The notes: a model not told the origin generated them from the sequence alone. A stretch of DNA of 64,000 nucleotides from Pseudomonas extremorientalis (GCF_001870465.1 NZ_MDGK01000031.1:1-64000); one strand, 5' to 3'. Positions 13,601 through 25,314 are shown, numbered from the stretch's first letter. Program-made: numbers and translations.

Positions 13601-14877
13601 CCGTGTCCCGTTCCGGTGAGCTGGCAATCGCTGATGACTACGGTCGTGAGCGCGAGCGTTACAAACTGCCGTACGGTGCTGTGATTTCGGTTAAAGAAGG
13701 TGACAAGGTCGACGCTGGCGCAATCGTGGCCAAGTGGGATCCGCACACTCACCCAATTGTTACCGAAATGAAAGGTACCGTGACCTACGTGGGCATGGAA
13801 GAAGGCATCACGATCAAGCGTCAGACTGACGAATTGACCGGTATGACCAACATTGAAGTACTCGACGCGAAAGATCGTCCAGCTGCCGGTAAAGACATCC
13901 GTCCTGCCGTGAAGATGGTCGATGACAACGGCAAGGACTTGTTGCTGCCAGGCACTGACGTAATCGCTCAGTACTTCCTGCCAGCCAACGCCCTGGTCGG
14001 TGTAGCGGATGGTGCGAAGATCGCGATCGGTGATGTTATCGCGCGTATCCCGCAAGAAACTTCGAAAACCCGTGACATCACCGGTGGTCTGCCGCGTGTT
14101 GCCGACTTGTTCGAAGCTCGTCGTCCGAAAGAAGCGTCGATTCTGGCTGAAGTCAGCGGCACCATCGCGTTCGGTAAAGAGACCAAGGGCAAGCGCCGTC
14201 TGGTCATTACGCCGAACGACGGTAGCGATCCGTATGAAGAGCTGATTCCGAAGTGGCGTCACCTGAACGTGTTCGAAGGCGAACAGGTAAACCGCGGCGA
14301 AGTTATCTCCGACGGCCCGAGCGATCCACACGACATCCTGCGTCTGCTGGGTGTGAGTGCGCTGGCCAAGTACATCGTTAACGAGATCCAGGACGTTTAC
14401 CGCCTGCAAGGCGTGAAGATCAACGATAAGCACATCGAGACCATCCTGCGTCAGATGCTGCGTAAAGTTGAAATCGCTGAATCCGGCGATTCCAGTTTCA
14501 TCAAGGGCGACCAGATGGAACTGACTCACGTGCTGGTGGAAAACGAGCGCTTGGCGACCGAAGACAAATTCGTGTCCAAGTTCACTCGCGTGCTGCTGGG
14601 TATCACCAAGGCGTCGTTGTCGACTGAATCGTTCATCTCGGCGGCCTCCTTCCAGGAGACCACTCGCGTACTGACCGAAGCAGCGGTAACCGGCAAGCGC
14701 GATTACCTGCGCGGCCTGAAAGAAAACGTGGTTGTGGGTCGTCTGATCCCAGCCGGTACCGGTTTGGCTTACCACAGCGAGCGTAAACGCCGCCGTGATG
14801 CTGACAAGCCGTTGCGCGTAAGCGCCAGTGAAGTGGAAGCTGCACTGACCGAAGCGCTGAACTCCAGCGGTAACTGA
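10678..14877 (+). CDS. rpoC: DNA-directed RNA polymerase beta-prime subunit
   Basis: The beta-prime subunit supplies the catalytic magnesium site of RNA polymerase. The product has 1399 residues. The zinc ribbon [21 protein letters not shown] lies near residues 70-90, and the universal motif [12 protein letters not shown] places the metal-binding Asp at 460, 462 and 464. The second zinc site ([16 protein letters not shown]) and the trigger-loop region are present. Translation starts at a TTG (10678) behind a strong AGGAGG; no ATG or GTG fits, and the start gives the pseudomonad sequence [13 protein letters not shown]. Confidence 0.98.
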   Translation: MKDLLNLLKNQGQVEEFDAIRIGLASPEMIRSWSFGEVKKPETINYRTFKPERDGLFCAKIFGPVKDYECLCGKYKRLKHRGVICEKCGVEVALAKVRRERMAHIELASPVAHIWFLKSLPSRIGLLMDMTLRDIERVLYFESYVVIDPGMTTLEKGQLLNDEQYFEALEEFGDDFDARMGAEAVRELLHAIDLEHEIGRLREEIPQTNSETKIKKLSKRLKLMEAFQGSGNLPEWMVLTVLPVLPPDLRPLVPLDGGRFATSDLNDLYRRVINRNNRLKRLLDLSAPDIIVRNEKRMLQEAVDALLDNGRRGRAITGSNKRPLKSLADMIKGKQGRFRQNLLGKRVDYSGRSVITVGPTLRLHQCGLPKKMALELFKPFIFGKLEMRGLATTIKAAKKMVERELPEVWDVLAEVIREHPVLLNRAPTLHRLGIQAFEPVLIEGKAIQLHPLVCAAYNADFDGDQMAVHVPLTLEAQLEARALMMSTNNILSPANGEPIIVPSQDVVLGLYYMTREAINAKGEGRVFADLQEVDRVFRAGEAALHAKVKVRINETVNDRDGGSVTNTRIVDTTVGRALLYQVVPKGLSYDVVNLPMKKKAISKLINQCYRVVGLKETVIFADQLMYTGFAYSTISGVSIGVNDFVIPDEKARIIGAATEEVKEIESQYASGLVTQGEKYNKVIDLWSKANDEVSKAMMANLSKEKVIDRHGDEVDQESFNSMYMMADSGARGSAAQIRQLAGMRGLMAKPDGSIIETPITANFREGLSVLQYFISTHGARKGLADTALKTANSGYLTRRLVDVAQDLVVTEIDCGTEHGLLMTPHIEGGDVVEPLGERVLGRVIARDVFKPGTEEVIVPAGTLVDEKWVEFIELNSIDEVIVRSPISCETRYGICAKCYGRDLARGHQVNIGEAVGVIAAQSIGEPGTQLTMRTFHIGGAASRTSAADSVQVKNGGTVRLHNLKHVERVDGHLVAVSRSGELAIADDYGRERERYKLPYGAVISVKEGDKVDAGAIVAKWDPHTHPIVTEMKGTVTYVGMEEGITIKRQTDELTGMTNIEVLDAKDRPAAGKDIRPAVKMVDDNGKDLLLPGTDVIAQYFLPANALVGVADGAKIAIGDVIARIPQETSKTRDITGGLPRVADLFEARRPKEASILAEVSGTIAFGKETKGKRRLVITPNDGSDPYEELIPKWRHLNVFEGEQVNRGEVISDGPSDPHDILRLLGVSALAKYIVNEIQDVYRLQGVKINDKHIETILRQMLRKVEIAESGDSSFIKGDQMELTHVLVENERLATEDKFVSKFTRVLLGITKASLSTESFISAASFQETTRVLTEAAVTGKRDYLRGLKENVVVGRLIPAGTGLAYHSERKRRRDADKPLRVSASEVEAALTEALNSSGN

Positions 14878-14974
14878 GTTCTGCGATAAATAAGTCCGGG
14901 CCCTGGTAGCCCCCATTCGTCGGATCGAGGCAGTTTTGTCCCGGTTCGATGAGAGGGGATGTCGGGGCCTTGCC

Positions 14975-15003
14975 TTGACTGGGGGCAAGATCCTCTTTAG
15001 ACT
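14975..15003 (+). promoter_or_regulatory. Sigma-70 promoter of the str operon (rpsL-rpsG-fusA-tuf)
   Basis: TTGACT (14975-14980) and TAGACT (14998-15003) are separated by 17 bases, about 90 bases upstream of rpsL. It fits a strong housekeeping promoter inside the 217-base rpoC-rpsL gap. Confidence 0.7.
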
Positions 15004-15020
15004 CTTGTACCCCTAAATTT

Positions 15021-15051
15021 GGCGGGAATTCGTTCCTGCCATTTTGCTTTT
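15021..15051 (+). terminator. Terminator-like hairpin in the rpsL leader
   Basis: GGCGGGAA (15021-15028) pairs with TTCCTGCC (15033-15040, one G-U) across a stable TTCG tetraloop, followed by ATTTTGCTTTT. It lies about 10-15 bases after the predicted start of the str transcript, so it would act as an attenuator rather than an end-of-operon terminator. Confidence 0.55.
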
Positions 15052-15094
15052 CTTGCAAGACAATAGCGTCGCAAGACAACAGTGGAGCTAGTAG

Positions 15095-15466
15095 ATGGCA
15101 ACTATCAACCAGCTGGTACGTCAGCCGCGTAAGCGTATCGTCGAGAAATCCGACGTGCCTGCGCTGCAGAACTGCCCGCAACGTCGTGGCGTATGCACTC
15201 GCGTGTATACCACTACGCCGAAAAAACCTAACTCGGCACTGCGTAAAGTATGCCGTGTGCGCCTGACCAACGGTTTCGAGGTTTCCTCGTACATCGGTGG
15301 TGAAGGTCACAACCTGCAAGAGCACAGCGTGGTACTGATCCGCGGCGGTCGTGTAAAAGACTTGCCAGGTGTTCGTTATCACACCGTTCGCGGCTCCTTG
15401 GATACTTCCGGCGTTAAAGGTCGTAACCAGGGTCGTTCGAAGTACGGTACCAAGAAGCCTAAGTAG
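15095..15466 (+). CDS. rpsL: 30S ribosomal protein S12
   Basis: S12 sits at the decoding centre and controls accuracy. The 123-residue sequence has wild-type Lys43 in TTPKKPNS and Lys88 in [10 protein letters not shown], the two main streptomycin-resistance positions, so no ribosomal streptomycin resistance is predicted. Start ATG at 15095 with GGAG upstream. First gene of the str operon. Confidence 0.99.
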   Translation: MATINQLVRQPRKRIVEKSDVPALQNCPQRRGVCTRVYTTTPKKPNSALRKVCRVRLTNGFEVSSYIGGEGHNLQEHSVVLIRGGRVKDLPGVRYHTVRGSLDTSGVKGRNQGRSKYGTKKPK

Positions 15467-16055
<589 letters not shown>

Positions 16056-16085
16056 TCTTAGCTTCACTAATTTTGCGAGGGCTTT

Positions 16086-18191
16086 ATGGCTCGTACTACT
16101 CCGATTAGCCGCTACCGTAACATCGGTATCGTTGCTCACGTGGATGCTGGTAAAACCACCACCACCGAGCGCGTACTGTTTTACACCGGCAAAAGTCACA
16201 AAATGGGCGAGGTGCATGACGGCGCCGCGACCACAGACTGGATGGTTCAGGAGCAGGAGCGTGGTATTACCATTACTTCTGCTGCTATTACCGCCTTCTG
16301 GAAGGGTTCCGAGAAGCAGTACAAAGACGAGCATCGCTTCAACGTAATCGATACACCGGGCCACGTAGACTTCACCATTGAAGTTGAACGTTCCCTGCGC
16401 GTACTCGACGGCGCTGTCGTTGTGTTCTGCGGTACCTCGGGTGTTGAGCCTCAGTCGGAAACCGTATGGCGTCAAGCCAACAAATACGGCGTTCCACGTC
16501 TTGTTTACGTAAACAAGATGGACCGTGCTGGCGCCAACTTCCTGCGCGTGATCGGTCAGATCAAGCAGCGTCTGGGTCACACCCCGGTGCCAATCCAATT
16601 GGCTATCGGTTCCGAAGACAACTTCCAGGGTCAGATCGATCTGATCAACATGGAAGCGGTTTACTGGAATGACTCCGACAAAGGCATGGTGCCTGTTCGT
16701 AAGCCTATCCCTGCAGAACTGCAGGAGCTGGCTGACGAGTGGCGCAACAACATGGTCGAGGCTGCGGCCGAAGCCAGCGAAGAGCTGATGAACAAGTACC
16801 TCGAGGGTGAAGAACTCACCAACGTGGAAATCAAGGCTGCTCTGCGTCAGCGTACTATCGCTGGTGAGATCGTCCTGGCTGTTTGTGGTTCTTCCTTCAA
16901 GAACAAGGGTGTTCCCCTGGTTCTCGACGCTGTTATCGACTACCTGCCGGCTCCAACCGACATTCCTGCTATCAAGGGTACCAACCCTGATAACGAGGAA
17001 GAAGAAATGGAGCGTCACGCCGATGACAGCGAGCCGTTCTCGGCTCTGGCGTTCAAGATCGCTACCGACCCATTCGTGGGTACTTTGACCTTCGTCCGCG
17101 TTTACTCGGGCGTGTTGGCCTCCGGCGACGGCGTGATCAACTCGGTTAAAGGCAAGAAAGAGCGCGTGGGTCGTATGGTGCAAATGCACGCAAACGCCCG
17201 TGAAGAGATCAAGGAAGTACGCGCTGGTGACATCGCGGCCCTGATCGGCATGAAGGACGTCACCACGGGTGAGACTTTGTGCGACGCTGCCAAGCCAATC
17301 ATCCTGGTTCGCATGGACTTCCCGGAGCCGGTTATTTCGGTTGCCGTAGAGCCTAAGACCAAGGATGACCAGGAAAAAATGGGTATCGCTCTGGGCAAGC
17401 TTGCTCAGGAAGATCCATCTTTCCGCGTCAAGACTGATGAAGAGACTGGTCAAACGATCATCTCCGGCATGGGCGAGCTGCACCTGGACATCCTGGTTGA
17501 CCGGATGCGCCGTGAGTTCAACGTCGAAGCCAACATCGGTAAGCCTCAGGTTTCCTATCGTGAGCGCATCACGAAGAACTGTGAAATCGAAGGCAAGTTC
17601 GTTCGTCAGTCCGGCGGTCGTGGTCAGTTCGGTCACTGCTGGATCCGTTTTGCTCCTGCTGACGAAGGTCAGGAAGGTCTGCAATTCGTGAACGAAGTGG
17701 TAGGTGGTGTGGTTCCTAAGGAATACATCCCTGCTATCCAGAAGGGTATCGAAGAGCAGATGAAGAACGGTGTTGTTGCCGGCTATCCGCTGATCGGCCT
17801 GAAAGCAACCGTTTTTGACGGTTCTTACCACGACGTCGACTCCAACGAGATGGCGTTTAAGGTGGCTGCTTCCATGGCAACCAAGCAACTGGCCCAGAAG
17901 GGCGGTGGTGAGTTGCTTGAGCCAATCATGGCGGTAGAAGTTGTTACACCTGAAGACTATATGGGTGATGTCATGGGCGACCTTAACCGTCGTCGCGGCA
18001 TGATCTTGGGTATGGAAGACACGGTTTCCGGCAAAGTGATTCGCGCCGAGGTTCCGTTGGGTGAGATGTTCGGTTACGCGACCGACGTTCGCTCCATGTC
18101 CCAGGGTCGCGCAAGCTACTCTATGGAATTCAAAAAATACAACACAGCTCCGGCGCACATCGCTGAAACTGTATCCAAAAAACAAGGCTGA
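16086..18191 (+). CDS. fusA: Elongation factor G
   Basis: EF-G drives ribosomal translocation and, with RRF, recycling. The 701-residue GTPase has the P-loop [15 protein letters not shown], switch [11 protein letters not shown] and the NKMD nucleotide motif near residue 142. Domains II-V follow with the conserved [10 protein letters not shown] (domain IV). GAGGG precedes the ATG. It is the third gene of the str operon; tuf follows 30 bases later. Confidence 0.98.
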   Translation: MARTTPISRYRNIGIVAHVDAGKTTTTERVLFYTGKSHKMGEVHDGAATTDWMVQEQERGITITSAAITAFWKGSEKQYKDEHRFNVIDTPGHVDFTIEVERSLRVLDGAVVVFCGTSGVEPQSETVWRQANKYGVPRLVYVNKMDRAGANFLRVIGQIKQRLGHTPVPIQLAIGSEDNFQGQIDLINMEAVYWNDSDKGMVPVRKPIPAELQELADEWRNNMVEAAAEASEELMNKYLEGEELTNVEIKAALRQRTIAGEIVLAVCGSSFKNKGVPLVLDAVIDYLPAPTDIPAIKGTNPDNEEEEMERHADDSEPFSALAFKIATDPFVGTLTFVRVYSGVLASGDGVINSVKGKKERVGRMVQMHANAREEIKEVRAGDIAALIGMKDVTTGETLCDAAKPIILVRMDFPEPVISVAVEPKTKDDQEKMGIALGKLAQEDPSFRVKTDEETGQTIISGMGELHLDILVDRMRREFNVEANIGKPQVSYRERITKNCEIEGKFVRQSGGRGQFGHCWIRFAPADEGQEGLQFVNEVVGGVVPKEYIPAIQKGIEEQMKNGVVAGYPLIGLKATVFDGSYHDVDSNEMAFKVAASMATKQLAQKGGGELLEPIMAVEVVTPEDYMGDVMGDLNRRRGMILGMEDTVSGKVIRAEVPLGEMFGYATDVRSMSQGRASYSMEFKKYNTAPAHIAETVSKKQG

Positions 18192-18221
18192 TTCAGTCCT
18201 TTAGGCAAGGAGTTAATTGTC

Positions 18222-19415
18222 GTGGCTAAAGAAAAATTTGATCGTTCCCTACCGCACGTAAACGTTGGCACCATCGGCCACGTTGACCACGGTAAAACTA
18301 CTCTGACCGCTGCTCTGACTCGCGTCTGCTCCGAAGTTTTCGGTTCGGCTCGTGTTGACTTCGACAAGATCGACAGCGCACCAGAAGAAAAAGCTCGTGG
18401 TATCACCATCAACACCGCTCACGTTGAGTACAACTCGACTATTCGTCACTACGCTCACGTTGACTGCCCAGGTCACGCTGACTACGTGAAGAACATGATC
18501 ACTGGTGCTGCCCAGATGGACGGCGCGATCCTGGTTTGCTCGGCCGCTGATGGTCCGATGCCACAAACCCGTGAACACATCCTGCTGTCCCGTCAGGTAG
18601 GCGTTCCGTACATCGTGGTTTTCCTGAACAAGGCTGACCTGGTAGACGACGCTGAGCTGCTGGAACTGGTTGAGATGGAAGTGCGCGATCTGCTGAGCAC
18701 TTACGACTTCCCAGGTGACGACACTCCGATCATCATCGGTTCTGCTCGTATGGCTCTGGAAGGCAAAGACGACAACGAAATGGGCACCACTGCCGTTCGT
18801 AAACTGGTTGAGACTCTGGACAGCTACATCCCAGAACCAGTTCGTCTGACCGACAAGCCGTTCCTGATGCCAATCGAAGACGTATTCTCGATCTCCGGTC
18901 GCGGTACTGTTGTGACTGGTCGTATCGAGCGCGGTATCGTTCGCGTTCAAGATCCACTGGAAATCGTTGGCCTGCGTGACACTACCGTCACCACCTGCAC
19001 CGGTGTTGAAATGTTCCGTAAGCTGCTCGACGAAGGTCGTGCTGGCGAGAACTGCGGTGTTCTGCTGCGTGGTACCAAGCGTGACGACGTTGAGCGTGGC
19101 CAGGTTCTGGTTAAACCAGGTTCGGTTAAGCCTCACACCAAGTTCACCGCAGAAGTTTACGTTCTGAGCAAGGAAGAAGGCGGTCGTCACACTCCGTTCT
19201 TCAAAGGCTACCGTCCACAGTTCTACTTCCGTACTACTGACGTGACCGGTAACTGCGAACTGCCAGAAGGCGTTGAAATGGTAATGCCAGGCGATAACAT
19301 TCAAATGACTGTTACCCTGATCAAAACCATCGCAATGGAAGACGGTCTGCGCTTCGCTATCCGTGAAGGCGGCCGTACCGTTGGTGCTGGCGTTGTAGCT
19401 AAAATCATCGAGTAA
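18222..19415 (+). CDS. tuf: Elongation factor Tu
   Basis: EF-Tu delivers aminoacyl-tRNA to the ribosome. The 397-residue GTPase has [22 protein letters not shown] and NKADLV nucleotide motifs. Translation starts at a GTG (18222) behind AAGGAG, giving [16 protein letters not shown]. It is the only tuf in the window; the usual second copy next to tRNA-Thr is absent. A strong terminator ends the str operon just after it. Confidence 0.98.
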   Translation: MAKEKFDRSLPHVNVGTIGHVDHGKTTLTAALTRVCSEVFGSARVDFDKIDSAPEEKARGITINTAHVEYNSTIRHYAHVDCPGHADYVKNMITGAAQMDGAILVCSAADGPMPQTREHILLSRQVGVPYIVVFLNKADLVDDAELLELVEMEVRDLLSTYDFPGDDTPIIIGSARMALEGKDDNEMGTTAVRKLVETLDSYIPEPVRLTDKPFLMPIEDVFSISGRGTVVTGRIERGIVRVQDPLEIVGLRDTTVTTCTGVEMFRKLLDEGRAGENCGVLLRGTKRDDVERGQVLVKPGSVKPHTKFTAEVYVLSKEEGGRHTPFFKGYRPQFYFRTTDVTGNCELPEGVEMVMPGDNIQMTVTLIKTIAMEDGLRFAIREGGRTVGAGVVAKIIE

Positions 19416-19449
19416 TTATCTCTTCTGAGATAGCTCGGTTTTTTGAGAA

Positions 19450-19476
19450 GGCCCCCGCTTAGCGGGGGCCTTTTTT
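19450..19476 (+). terminator. Terminator of the str operon
   Basis: A perfect 10-bp stem (GGCCCCCGCT at 19450-19459, AGCGGGGGCC at 19461-19470) is followed by TTTTTT. It lies 34 bases after tuf. Confidence 0.9.
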
Positions 19477-19482
19477 ATTGGG

Positions 19483-19511
19483 TTGACACCCATCGGGGGC
19501 GTCTATAGAAT
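19483..19511 (+). promoter_or_regulatory. Sigma-70 promoter of the S10 operon
   Basis: A perfect -35 TTGACA (19483-19488) and -10 TAGAAT (19506-19511) are 17 bases apart, directly after the str terminator. The S10 leader would be only about 55 bases, far shorter than the E. coli leader regulated by L4. Confidence 0.8.
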
Positions 19512-19526
19512 TGCGCCTCCTTTTAA

Positions 19527-19543
19527 CGGGCGCATTGCGCCCG
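19527..19543 (+). promoter_or_regulatory. Hairpin in the S10 leader
   Basis: CGGGCGC (19527-19533) and GCGCCCG (19537-19543) form a 7-bp GC-only stem with a 3-base loop, between the promoter and rpsJ. No U tract follows. It may be a regulatory or stabilising 5' structure. Confidence 0.5.
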
Positions 19544-19573
19544 GTGGGAATAGCAGCCGGAGTCTGAAATCCA

Positions 19574-19885
19574 ATGCAAAATCAGCAAATCCGTATCAGG
19601 TTGAAGGCTTTTGACCATCGCCTGATCGACCAATCCACCCAGGAAATCGTGGAAACCGCGAAACGTACTGGTGCTCAAGTGCGTGGTCCAATTCCACTGC
19701 CTACCCGTAAAGAGCGGTTCACCGTTCTGGTCTCCCCGCACGTCAACAAAGACGCGCGTGACCAGTACGAGATCCGTACTCATAAGCGCGTACTGGACAT
19801 CGTCCAGCCAACGGATAAAACCGTTGATGCACTTATGAAGCTCGATCTGGCGGCCGGTGTGGAAGTACAGATCAGCCTCGGCTAA
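19574..19885 (+). CDS. rpsJ: 30S ribosomal protein S10
   Basis: S10 lies in the 30S head and also binds NusG and NusB during antitermination. The 103-residue product starts at ATG 19574 ([20 protein letters not shown]) and carries the signature [26 protein letters not shown]. First gene of the S10-spc superoperon. Confidence 0.99.
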
Positions 19886-19966
19886 GACTCGGGTCTTAGT
19901 CGTGTAACGCTCTGAAATGGGCGGCCATAGCGGGTGAAAGCCCCGTACACTCATGAGGTTTACAAC

Positions 19967-20602
19967 ATGACTATTGGTGTAGTCGGTCGTAAATGCGGTA
20001 TGACCCGTATTTTCACCGAAGAAGGTGTCTCCATTCCGGTCACGGTCATTGAGATCGAGCCGAATCGCGTCACCCAGTTCAAAACTGAAGAAACCGATGG
20101 CTATCGTGCAGTGCAAGTCACTGTCGGCGAGCGTCGTGCTTCGCGTGTGACTGCTGCTCAAGCAGGCCACTTCGCTAAAGCAAACGTTGCAGCTGGTCGC
20201 ACCGTTATGGAGTTCCGTCTTGAAGACGGCGACTACCAGGCTGGCGATCTGATCAACGCTGAAATCTTCGCTGCTGGTCAACTGGTTGATGTAACCGGTC
20301 AGTCCAAAGGTAAAGGCTTCCAGGGTACGATCAAGCGTTGGAATTTCCGTGGCCAAGACAACACTCACGGTAACTCCGTTTCCCACCGCGTCCCGGGCTC
20401 TATTGGCCAGTGCCAGACTCCTGGTCGTGTATTCAAGGGCAAAAAAATGTCCGGTCATATGGGCGCTGAGCGCGTGACCGTGCAGTCCCTCGAAGTAGTG
20501 CGCGTCGACGCTGAACGCAATCTGTTGTTGGTCAAGGGTGCTGTTCCTGGCGCTACTGGCGGCAACCTGGTTGTACGTCCAGCGGCCAAGGCTCGCGGTT
20601 AA
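19967..20602 (+). CDS. rplC: 50S ribosomal protein L3
   Basis: L3 nucleates early 50S assembly and reaches toward the peptidyl-transferase centre. The ATG at 19967 gives [16 protein letters not shown] (211 residues), the usual start; an in-frame GTG 33 bases upstream would add an atypical extension and is rejected. The signature [21 protein letters not shown] and the loop around [18 protein letters not shown] are intact. Confidence 0.97.
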   Translation: MTIGVVGRKCGMTRIFTEEGVSIPVTVIEIEPNRVTQFKTEETDGYRAVQVTVGERRASRVTAAQAGHFAKANVAAGRTVMEFRLEDGDYQAGDLINAEIFAAGQLVDVTGQSKGKGFQGTIKRWNFRGQDNTHGNSVSHRVPGSIGQCQTPGRVFKGKKMSGHMGAERVTVQSLEVVRVDAERNLLLVKGAVPGATGGNLVVRPAAKARG

Positions 20603-20614
20603 GGGGAAGCTGAC

Positions 20615-21217
20615 ATGCAATTAAATGTAAATGACGCTCAAGCGATCGAAGTTTCCGAACTGACATTTGGCGGCGAATTCAACGAGACGCTGGTTCACCA
20701 AGCAGTCGTGGCCTACATGGCCGGCGGCCGTCAAGGTAGCAAGCAGCAAAAGACCCGTTCCGACGTACGTGGTGGCGGTAAGCGCCCTTGGCGTCAGAAA
20801 GGTACTGGCCGTGCTCGTGCCGGTACTATCCGTAGCCCAATCTGGCGTGGCGGCGGTACCACTTTCGCAGCTCGTCCGCAGGATCACTCGCAGAAGCTCA
20901 ACAAGAAGATGTACCGCGCAGCTCTGCGCTCCATCCTTGCTGAACTCGTGCGTACTGACCGTCTGGTCGTGGTTCAGGACTTCGCTGTTGAAAGCCCGAA
21001 AACCAAAGATCTGCTGGGCAAACTGAACAACATGAGCCTGACCGACGTTTTGATCGTGTCGGAAGCTGTTGATCAGAACCTGTACCTGGCTGCTCGCAAC
21101 CTGCCACACGTTGATGTACGTGACGTGCAAGGTTCCGATCCAGTTAGTCTGATCGCATACGACAAGGTGTTGATCACCGTGTCGGCCGTGAAGAAATTCG
21201 AGGAGCTGCTGGGATGA
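20615..21217 (+). CDS. rplD: 50S ribosomal protein L4
   Basis: L4 lines the peptide exit tunnel; in E. coli it also represses the S10 operon. The 200-residue protein has the tunnel loop around [18 protein letters not shown] (residues about 51-70). It ends 4 bases inside rplW (ATGA), implying translational coupling. Confidence 0.98.
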
Positions 21218-21513
21218 ACCAGGAACGCGTATTTAAAGTTCTGCTTGGCCCGCACGTTTCCGAAAAGGCTACGGTTCTGGCTGACAAGAAGGGCCAGTTC
21301 GTTTTCAAGGTTGCAACTGACGCAACCAAGCTGGAAATCAAGAAGGCCGTCGAAAGCCTGTTCAGCGTGAAAGTAGAGCGTGTTACTACCCTGAATGTTC
21401 TGGGTAAGAGCAAGCGCACTGCTCGCGGTCTGGGCAAGCGTAATGACTGGAAGAAGGCAGTTATCTCCCTTCAGCCAGGCCAAGATCTCGATTTCAGCAG
21501 CAGTGCTGAGTAA
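21214..21513 (+). CDS. rplW: 50S ribosomal protein L23
   Basis: L23 sits at the tunnel exit and is the docking site for trigger factor and SRP. The 99-residue sequence starts [20 protein letters not shown] and contains [17 protein letters not shown]. The start ATG overlaps the rplD stop. Confidence 0.98.
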
Positions 21514-21527
21514 GGAAGGGGTGCATC

Positions 21528-22352
21528 ATGGCAATCGTTAAATGCAAACCGACTTCCCCTGGCCGCCGTTTTGTGGTCAAGGTGGTCAACCAGGAGCTGC
21601 ATAAAGGCGCTCCTCACGCACCGCTGCTCGAGAAAAAATCGAAGTCTGGTGGTCGTAACAACAATGGTCGCATTACCACTCGTCACATCGGTGGTGGCCA
21701 TAAGCAGCATTATCGTCTGGTCGACTTCCGTCGCAACGACAAAGATGGCATCGCTGCCACTGTCGAGCGTATCGAATACGATCCAAACCGTACTGCTCAC
21801 ATCGCTCTGCTGTTGTACGCAGATGGCGAGCGTCGCTACATCATCGCCCCTAAAGGCGTGAGCGCTGGCGACCAGCTGATCGCAGGTGCCCTGGCACCGA
21901 TCAAGCCGGGCAACGCTCTGCAACTGCGCAACATTCCAGTTGGTAGCACCGTACACGGCATCGAATTGAAGCCAGGTAAAGGCGCGCAAATCGCTCGTTC
22001 CGCTGGTGCTTCGGCTCAGCTGATCGCTCGTGAAGGTGTCTACGTGACCCTGCGTCTGCGTTCTGGTGAGATGCGTAAAGTGCTGGCTGAATGCCGCGCG
22101 ACCCTGGGCGAAGTCTCGAACTCCGAGCACAGCCTGCGTTCGCTGGGTAAAGCTGGTGCCAAACGCTGGCGTGGCGTTCGCCCAACCGTTCGTGGTGTTG
22201 CCATGAACCCGGTTGACCACCCACACGGTGGTGGTGAAGGTCGTACCTCTGGTGGTCGTCATCCGGTATCGCCATGGGGCTTCCCGACTAAGGGCGCGAA
22301 GACTCGTGGTAATAAGCGTACCGACAAAATGATCGTCCGTCGTCGCAAGTAA
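21528..22352 (+). CDS. rplB: 50S ribosomal protein L2
   Basis: L2 joins the subunits and supports peptidyl transfer. The 274-residue product has the conserved RNA-binding core and the C-terminal loop [21 protein letters not shown] with the functionally important His. GGGG precedes the ATG at 21528. Confidence 0.98.
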
Positions 22353-22368
22353 ATAGAGGGATACGACA

Positions 22369-22644
22369 GTGCCACGTTCTCTGAAAAAAGGTCCTTTTAT
22401 TGATCTTCACCTACTGAAGAAGATCGAAGTGGCGGCGGAAAAGAACGATCGCAAACCAGTTAAGACCTGGTCGCGTCGTTCGATGATCCTGCCACAAATG
22501 GTCGGTCTGACCATCGCTGTACACAACGGTCGCTTGCACGTCCCAGTTCTCGTGAACGAAGACATGGTCGGCCACAAACTAGGCGAGTTTGCCGGTACCC
22601 GCACTTATCGTGGGCACGTGGCAGACAAGAAAGCCAAGCGTTAA
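22369..22644 (+). CDS. rpsS: 30S ribosomal protein S19
   Basis: S19 pairs with S13 in the 30S head. The 91-residue protein uses a GTG start (22369), giving [18 protein letters not shown]. The signature [23 protein letters not shown] and [16 protein letters not shown] are present. Confidence 0.98.
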
Positions 22645-22655
22645 GGGGTAAGGAA

Positions 22656-22988
22656 ATGGAAGTAGCCGCTAAGTTGTCGGGCGCTCGAATCTCCGCCCAG
22701 AAAGCCCGCTTGGTCGCCGACCAGATCCGCGGGAAGAAGGTGGGCGAAGCGCTCAACCTGTTGGCTTTCAGCAGTAAGAAAGCCGCCGAGATCATGAAGA
22801 AAGTGCTGGAGTCGGCCGTAGCCAACGCCGAGCATAACGAAGGCGCAGACGTTGATGACCTGAAGGTCAGCACCGTTTTCGTCAACGAAGGGCGTTCGCT
22901 GAAGCGCATCATGCCACGTGCCAAAGGCCGTGCTGATCGCATCGTCAAGCGGTCTTGCCATATCACTGTCAAGGTTGCTGACAAGTAA
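22656..22988 (+). CDS. rplV: 50S ribosomal protein L22
   Basis: L22 lines the exit tunnel opposite L4 and affects macrolide sensitivity. The 110-residue protein starts [20 protein letters not shown]. The tunnel beta-hairpin segment [15 protein letters not shown] is intact, without the deletions seen in macrolide-resistant mutants. Confidence 0.98.
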
Positions 22989-23001
22989 CGGAGTCGAAGA
23001 G

Positions 23002-23688
23002 ATGGGTCAGAAAGTACATCCCATTGGCATTCGCCTGGGAATCGTCAAGGAGCACACCTCCGTCTGGTACGCAGACGGTCGGACTTATGCGGACTACTTG
23101 TTCGCTGATCTGAAGGTGCGTGAGTATCTCCAAGACAAACTAAAAAGCGCGTCCGTAAGCCGTATCGATATCCATCGTCCGGCGCAAACTGCACGTATCA
23201 CCATCCACACCGCTCGTCCAGGTATCGTTATCGGGAAGAAAGGTGAAGATGTTGAGAAACTGCGTCAGGACCTGACCAAGCAAATGGGTGTGCCTGTGCA
23301 CATCAATATCGAAGAGATCCGCAAGCCGGAGCTCGACGGTATGCTGGTTGCGCAGAGCGTAGCTCAGCAGCTGGAGCGTCGCGTAATGTTCCGTCGCGCT
23401 ATGAAGCGCGCTGTACAGAACGCCATGCGCATTGGTGCCAAAGGCATCAAAATCCAAGTGAGCGGTCGTCTCGGCGGTGCTGAAATCGCACGTACTGAAT
23501 GGTATCGCGAAGGTCGTGTGCCACTGCACACCCTGCGTGCCGACATCGACTATGCCAACTACGAAGCTCACACCACTTACGGTGTGATCGGTGTAAAGGT
23601 TTGGATCTTCAAAGGCGAAGTAATTGGTGGTCGCCAAGAAGAACTGAAACCACAAGCACCAGCGCCTCGTAAAAAAGCTGCTAAGTAA
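23002..23688 (+). CDS. rpsC: 30S ribosomal protein S3
   Basis: S3 guards the mRNA entry channel and has helicase activity with S4. The ATG at 23002 gives [20 protein letters not shown] (228 residues); the frame stays open upstream into rplV but that start is not credible. The KH motif with [17 protein letters not shown] and the C-terminal domain with KVWIFKGEV are present. Ends in a Lys/Ala-rich tail. Confidence 0.97.
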
Positions 23689-23700
23689 GGGGTACGCCAA

Positions 23701-24114
23701 ATGTTGCAACCTAAGCGTACGAAGTTCCGCAAGCAGATGACAGGCCACAACCGTGGTCTGGCTCAGCGCGGTAGCAAAGTCAGCTTCGGCGAGTTCGCGC
23801 TGAAGTCTGTAGCTCGTGGTCGTCTCACCGCTCGTCAGATCGAGTCAGCGCGTCGTGCTCTGACCCGTCACGTAAAACGTGGCGGCAAGATCTGGATCCG
23901 TGTATTCCCGGACAAGCCGATCTCCAAAAAACCTCTCGAGGTTCGGATGGGTAAAGGTAAGGGTAACGTGGAGTACTGGGTAGCCCAGATTCAGCCAGGC
24001 AAAGTCCTGTATGAAATCGAGGGTGTTTCTGAAGAGCTGGCGCGTGAGGCTTTCGCCCTGGCTGCTGCAAAGCTGCCGCTCGCCACCTCCTTTGTTAAAC
24101 GGACGGTGATGTGA
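23701..24114 (+). CDS. rplP: 50S ribosomal protein L16
   Basis: L16 helps position A-site tRNA. The 137-residue product starts [19 protein letters not shown] and carries [20 protein letters not shown] and the arginine of the MGKGKG loop region. Its TGA overlaps the rpmC ATG by one base. Confidence 0.98.
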
Positions 24115-24305
24115 TGAAAGCGAATGAACTTCGTGAAAAATCCGCACAGCAGCTGAACGAGCAACTGCTCGGCCTGCTGCGCGACCAGTTCAATCTGCGT
24201 ATGCAGAAAGCAACTGGCCAGTTGGGGCAGTCTCATCTGCTCTCGCAAGTTAAGCGTGACATCGCTCGCGTGAAGACTGTGCTCAACCAGCAGGCAGGTA
24301 AGTGA
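24114..24305 (+). CDS. rpmC: 50S ribosomal protein L29
   Basis: L29 is a small helical protein near the tunnel exit, beside L23. The 63-residue product starts [19 protein letters not shown]; the ATG at 24114 overlaps the rplP stop, and a GTG one codon upstream is a less likely start. Confidence 0.97.
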
Positions 24306-24307
24306 TC

Positions 24308-24574
24308 ATGGCTGAAGCCGAAAAGACTGTCCGTACGCTGACTGGCCGTGTTGTCAGCGACAAGATGGACAAAACCATCACCGTTCTGATCGAGCGTCGC
24401 GTTAAGCACCCGATCTACGGTAAATATGTTAAGCGTTCGACTAAGCTGCACGCGCACGACGAAACCAATCAGTGCCACATCGGCGACAAAGTCACTATTC
24501 GTGAAACTCGTCCGCTGGCCAAGACCAAGTCTTGGGCACTGGTTGATGTTCTCGAACGCGCTGTGGAAGTCTAA
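24308..24574 (+). CDS. rpsQ: 30S ribosomal protein S17
   Basis: S17 binds 16S rRNA early in 30S assembly. The ATG at 24308 gives [20 protein letters not shown] (88 residues); an in-frame GTG at 24302 inside rpmC is rejected. The signature [18 protein letters not shown] is present. It is the last gene of the classical S10 operon. Confidence 0.97.
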   Translation: MAEAEKTVRTLTGRVVSDKMDKTITVLIERRVKHPIYGKYVKRSTKLHAHDETNQCHIGDKVTIRETRPLAKTKSWALVDVLERAVEV

Positions 24575-24597
24575 GGACTAGGGGTCGGAGAAATTAT

Positions 24598-24966
24598 ATG
24601 ATTCAGACTCAATCCATGCTCGATGTGGCCGATAACAGCGGCGCTCGCCGTGTTATGTGCATCAAGGTGCTGGGTGGCTCCCATCGTCGTTACGCTGGTA
24701 TCGGTGACATCATCAAAGTTACCGTGAAGGAAGCAATTCCTCGCGGTAAAGTGAAAAAAGGCCAAGTGATGACTGCTGTTGTAGTCCGCACTCGTCACGG
24801 CGTACGTCGTGCTGATGGCTCCATTATCCGCTTTGATGGCAACGCTGCTGTTCTTCTGAACAACAAGCAAGAGCCGATCGGCACCCGTATCTTTGGGCCA
24901 GTGACCCGTGAGCTTCGTACTGAGAAGTTCATGAAGATCGTCTCGCTCGCCCCAGAAGTGCTGTAA
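24598..24966 (+). CDS. rplN: 50S ribosomal protein L14
   Basis: L14 forms an intersubunit bridge and contacts the silencing factor RsfS in other bacteria. The 122-residue sequence starts [20 protein letters not shown] with the conserved signature [17 protein letters not shown]. First gene of the spc section; no separate promoter is evident in the 23-base gap after rpsQ. Confidence 0.98.
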   Translation: MIQTQSMLDVADNSGARRVMCIKVLGGSHRRYAGIGDIIKVTVKEAIPRGKVKKGQVMTAVVVRTRHGVRRADGSIIRFDGNAAVLLNNKQEPIGTRIFGPVTRELRTEKFMKIVSLAPEVL

Positions 24967-24977
24967 GGAGATCCGAC

Positions 24978-25292
24978 ATGCAAAAGATTCGTCGTGACGA
25001 CGAGATCATCGTGATCGCCGGCAAAGACAAAGGTAAGCGCGGTAAGGTGCTTAAGGTTCTCGCTAATAACCGTCTGGTTATCGGTGGTCTGAACCTGGTC
25101 AAGCGTCATACCAAGCCTAACCCGATGTCGGGCGTGCAGGGCGGTATCGTCGAGAAAGAAGCTCCGCTGGACGCTTCTAACGTCGCCATCTTCAACGGCG
25201 AAACCAACAAGGCTGACCGCGTTGGTTTCAAAGTAGAAGACGGTAAGAAAATTCGTGTCTTCAAGTCGACCCAAAAAGCGGTTGATGCTTGA
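24978..25292 (+). CDS. rplX: 50S ribosomal protein L24
   Basis: L24 starts 50S assembly. The 104-residue product has a KOW motif ([20 protein letters not shown]). AAGGAG lies upstream of the ATG. Located between rplN and rplE as expected. Confidence 0.98.
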   Translation: MQKIRRDDEIIVIAGKDKGKRGKVLKVLANNRLVIGGLNLVKRHTKPNPMSGVQGGIVEKEAPLDASNVAIFNGETNKADRVGFKVEDGKKIRVFKSTQKAVDA

Positions 25293-25314
25293 ACACTGCT
25301 AGGTAGATTAGACC

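Noticed and set aside
10687..14988. A 1433-codon open frame antisense to rpoC
   Set aside because: Same cause as for rpoB: lack of TTA, CTA and TCA codons in the real gene.
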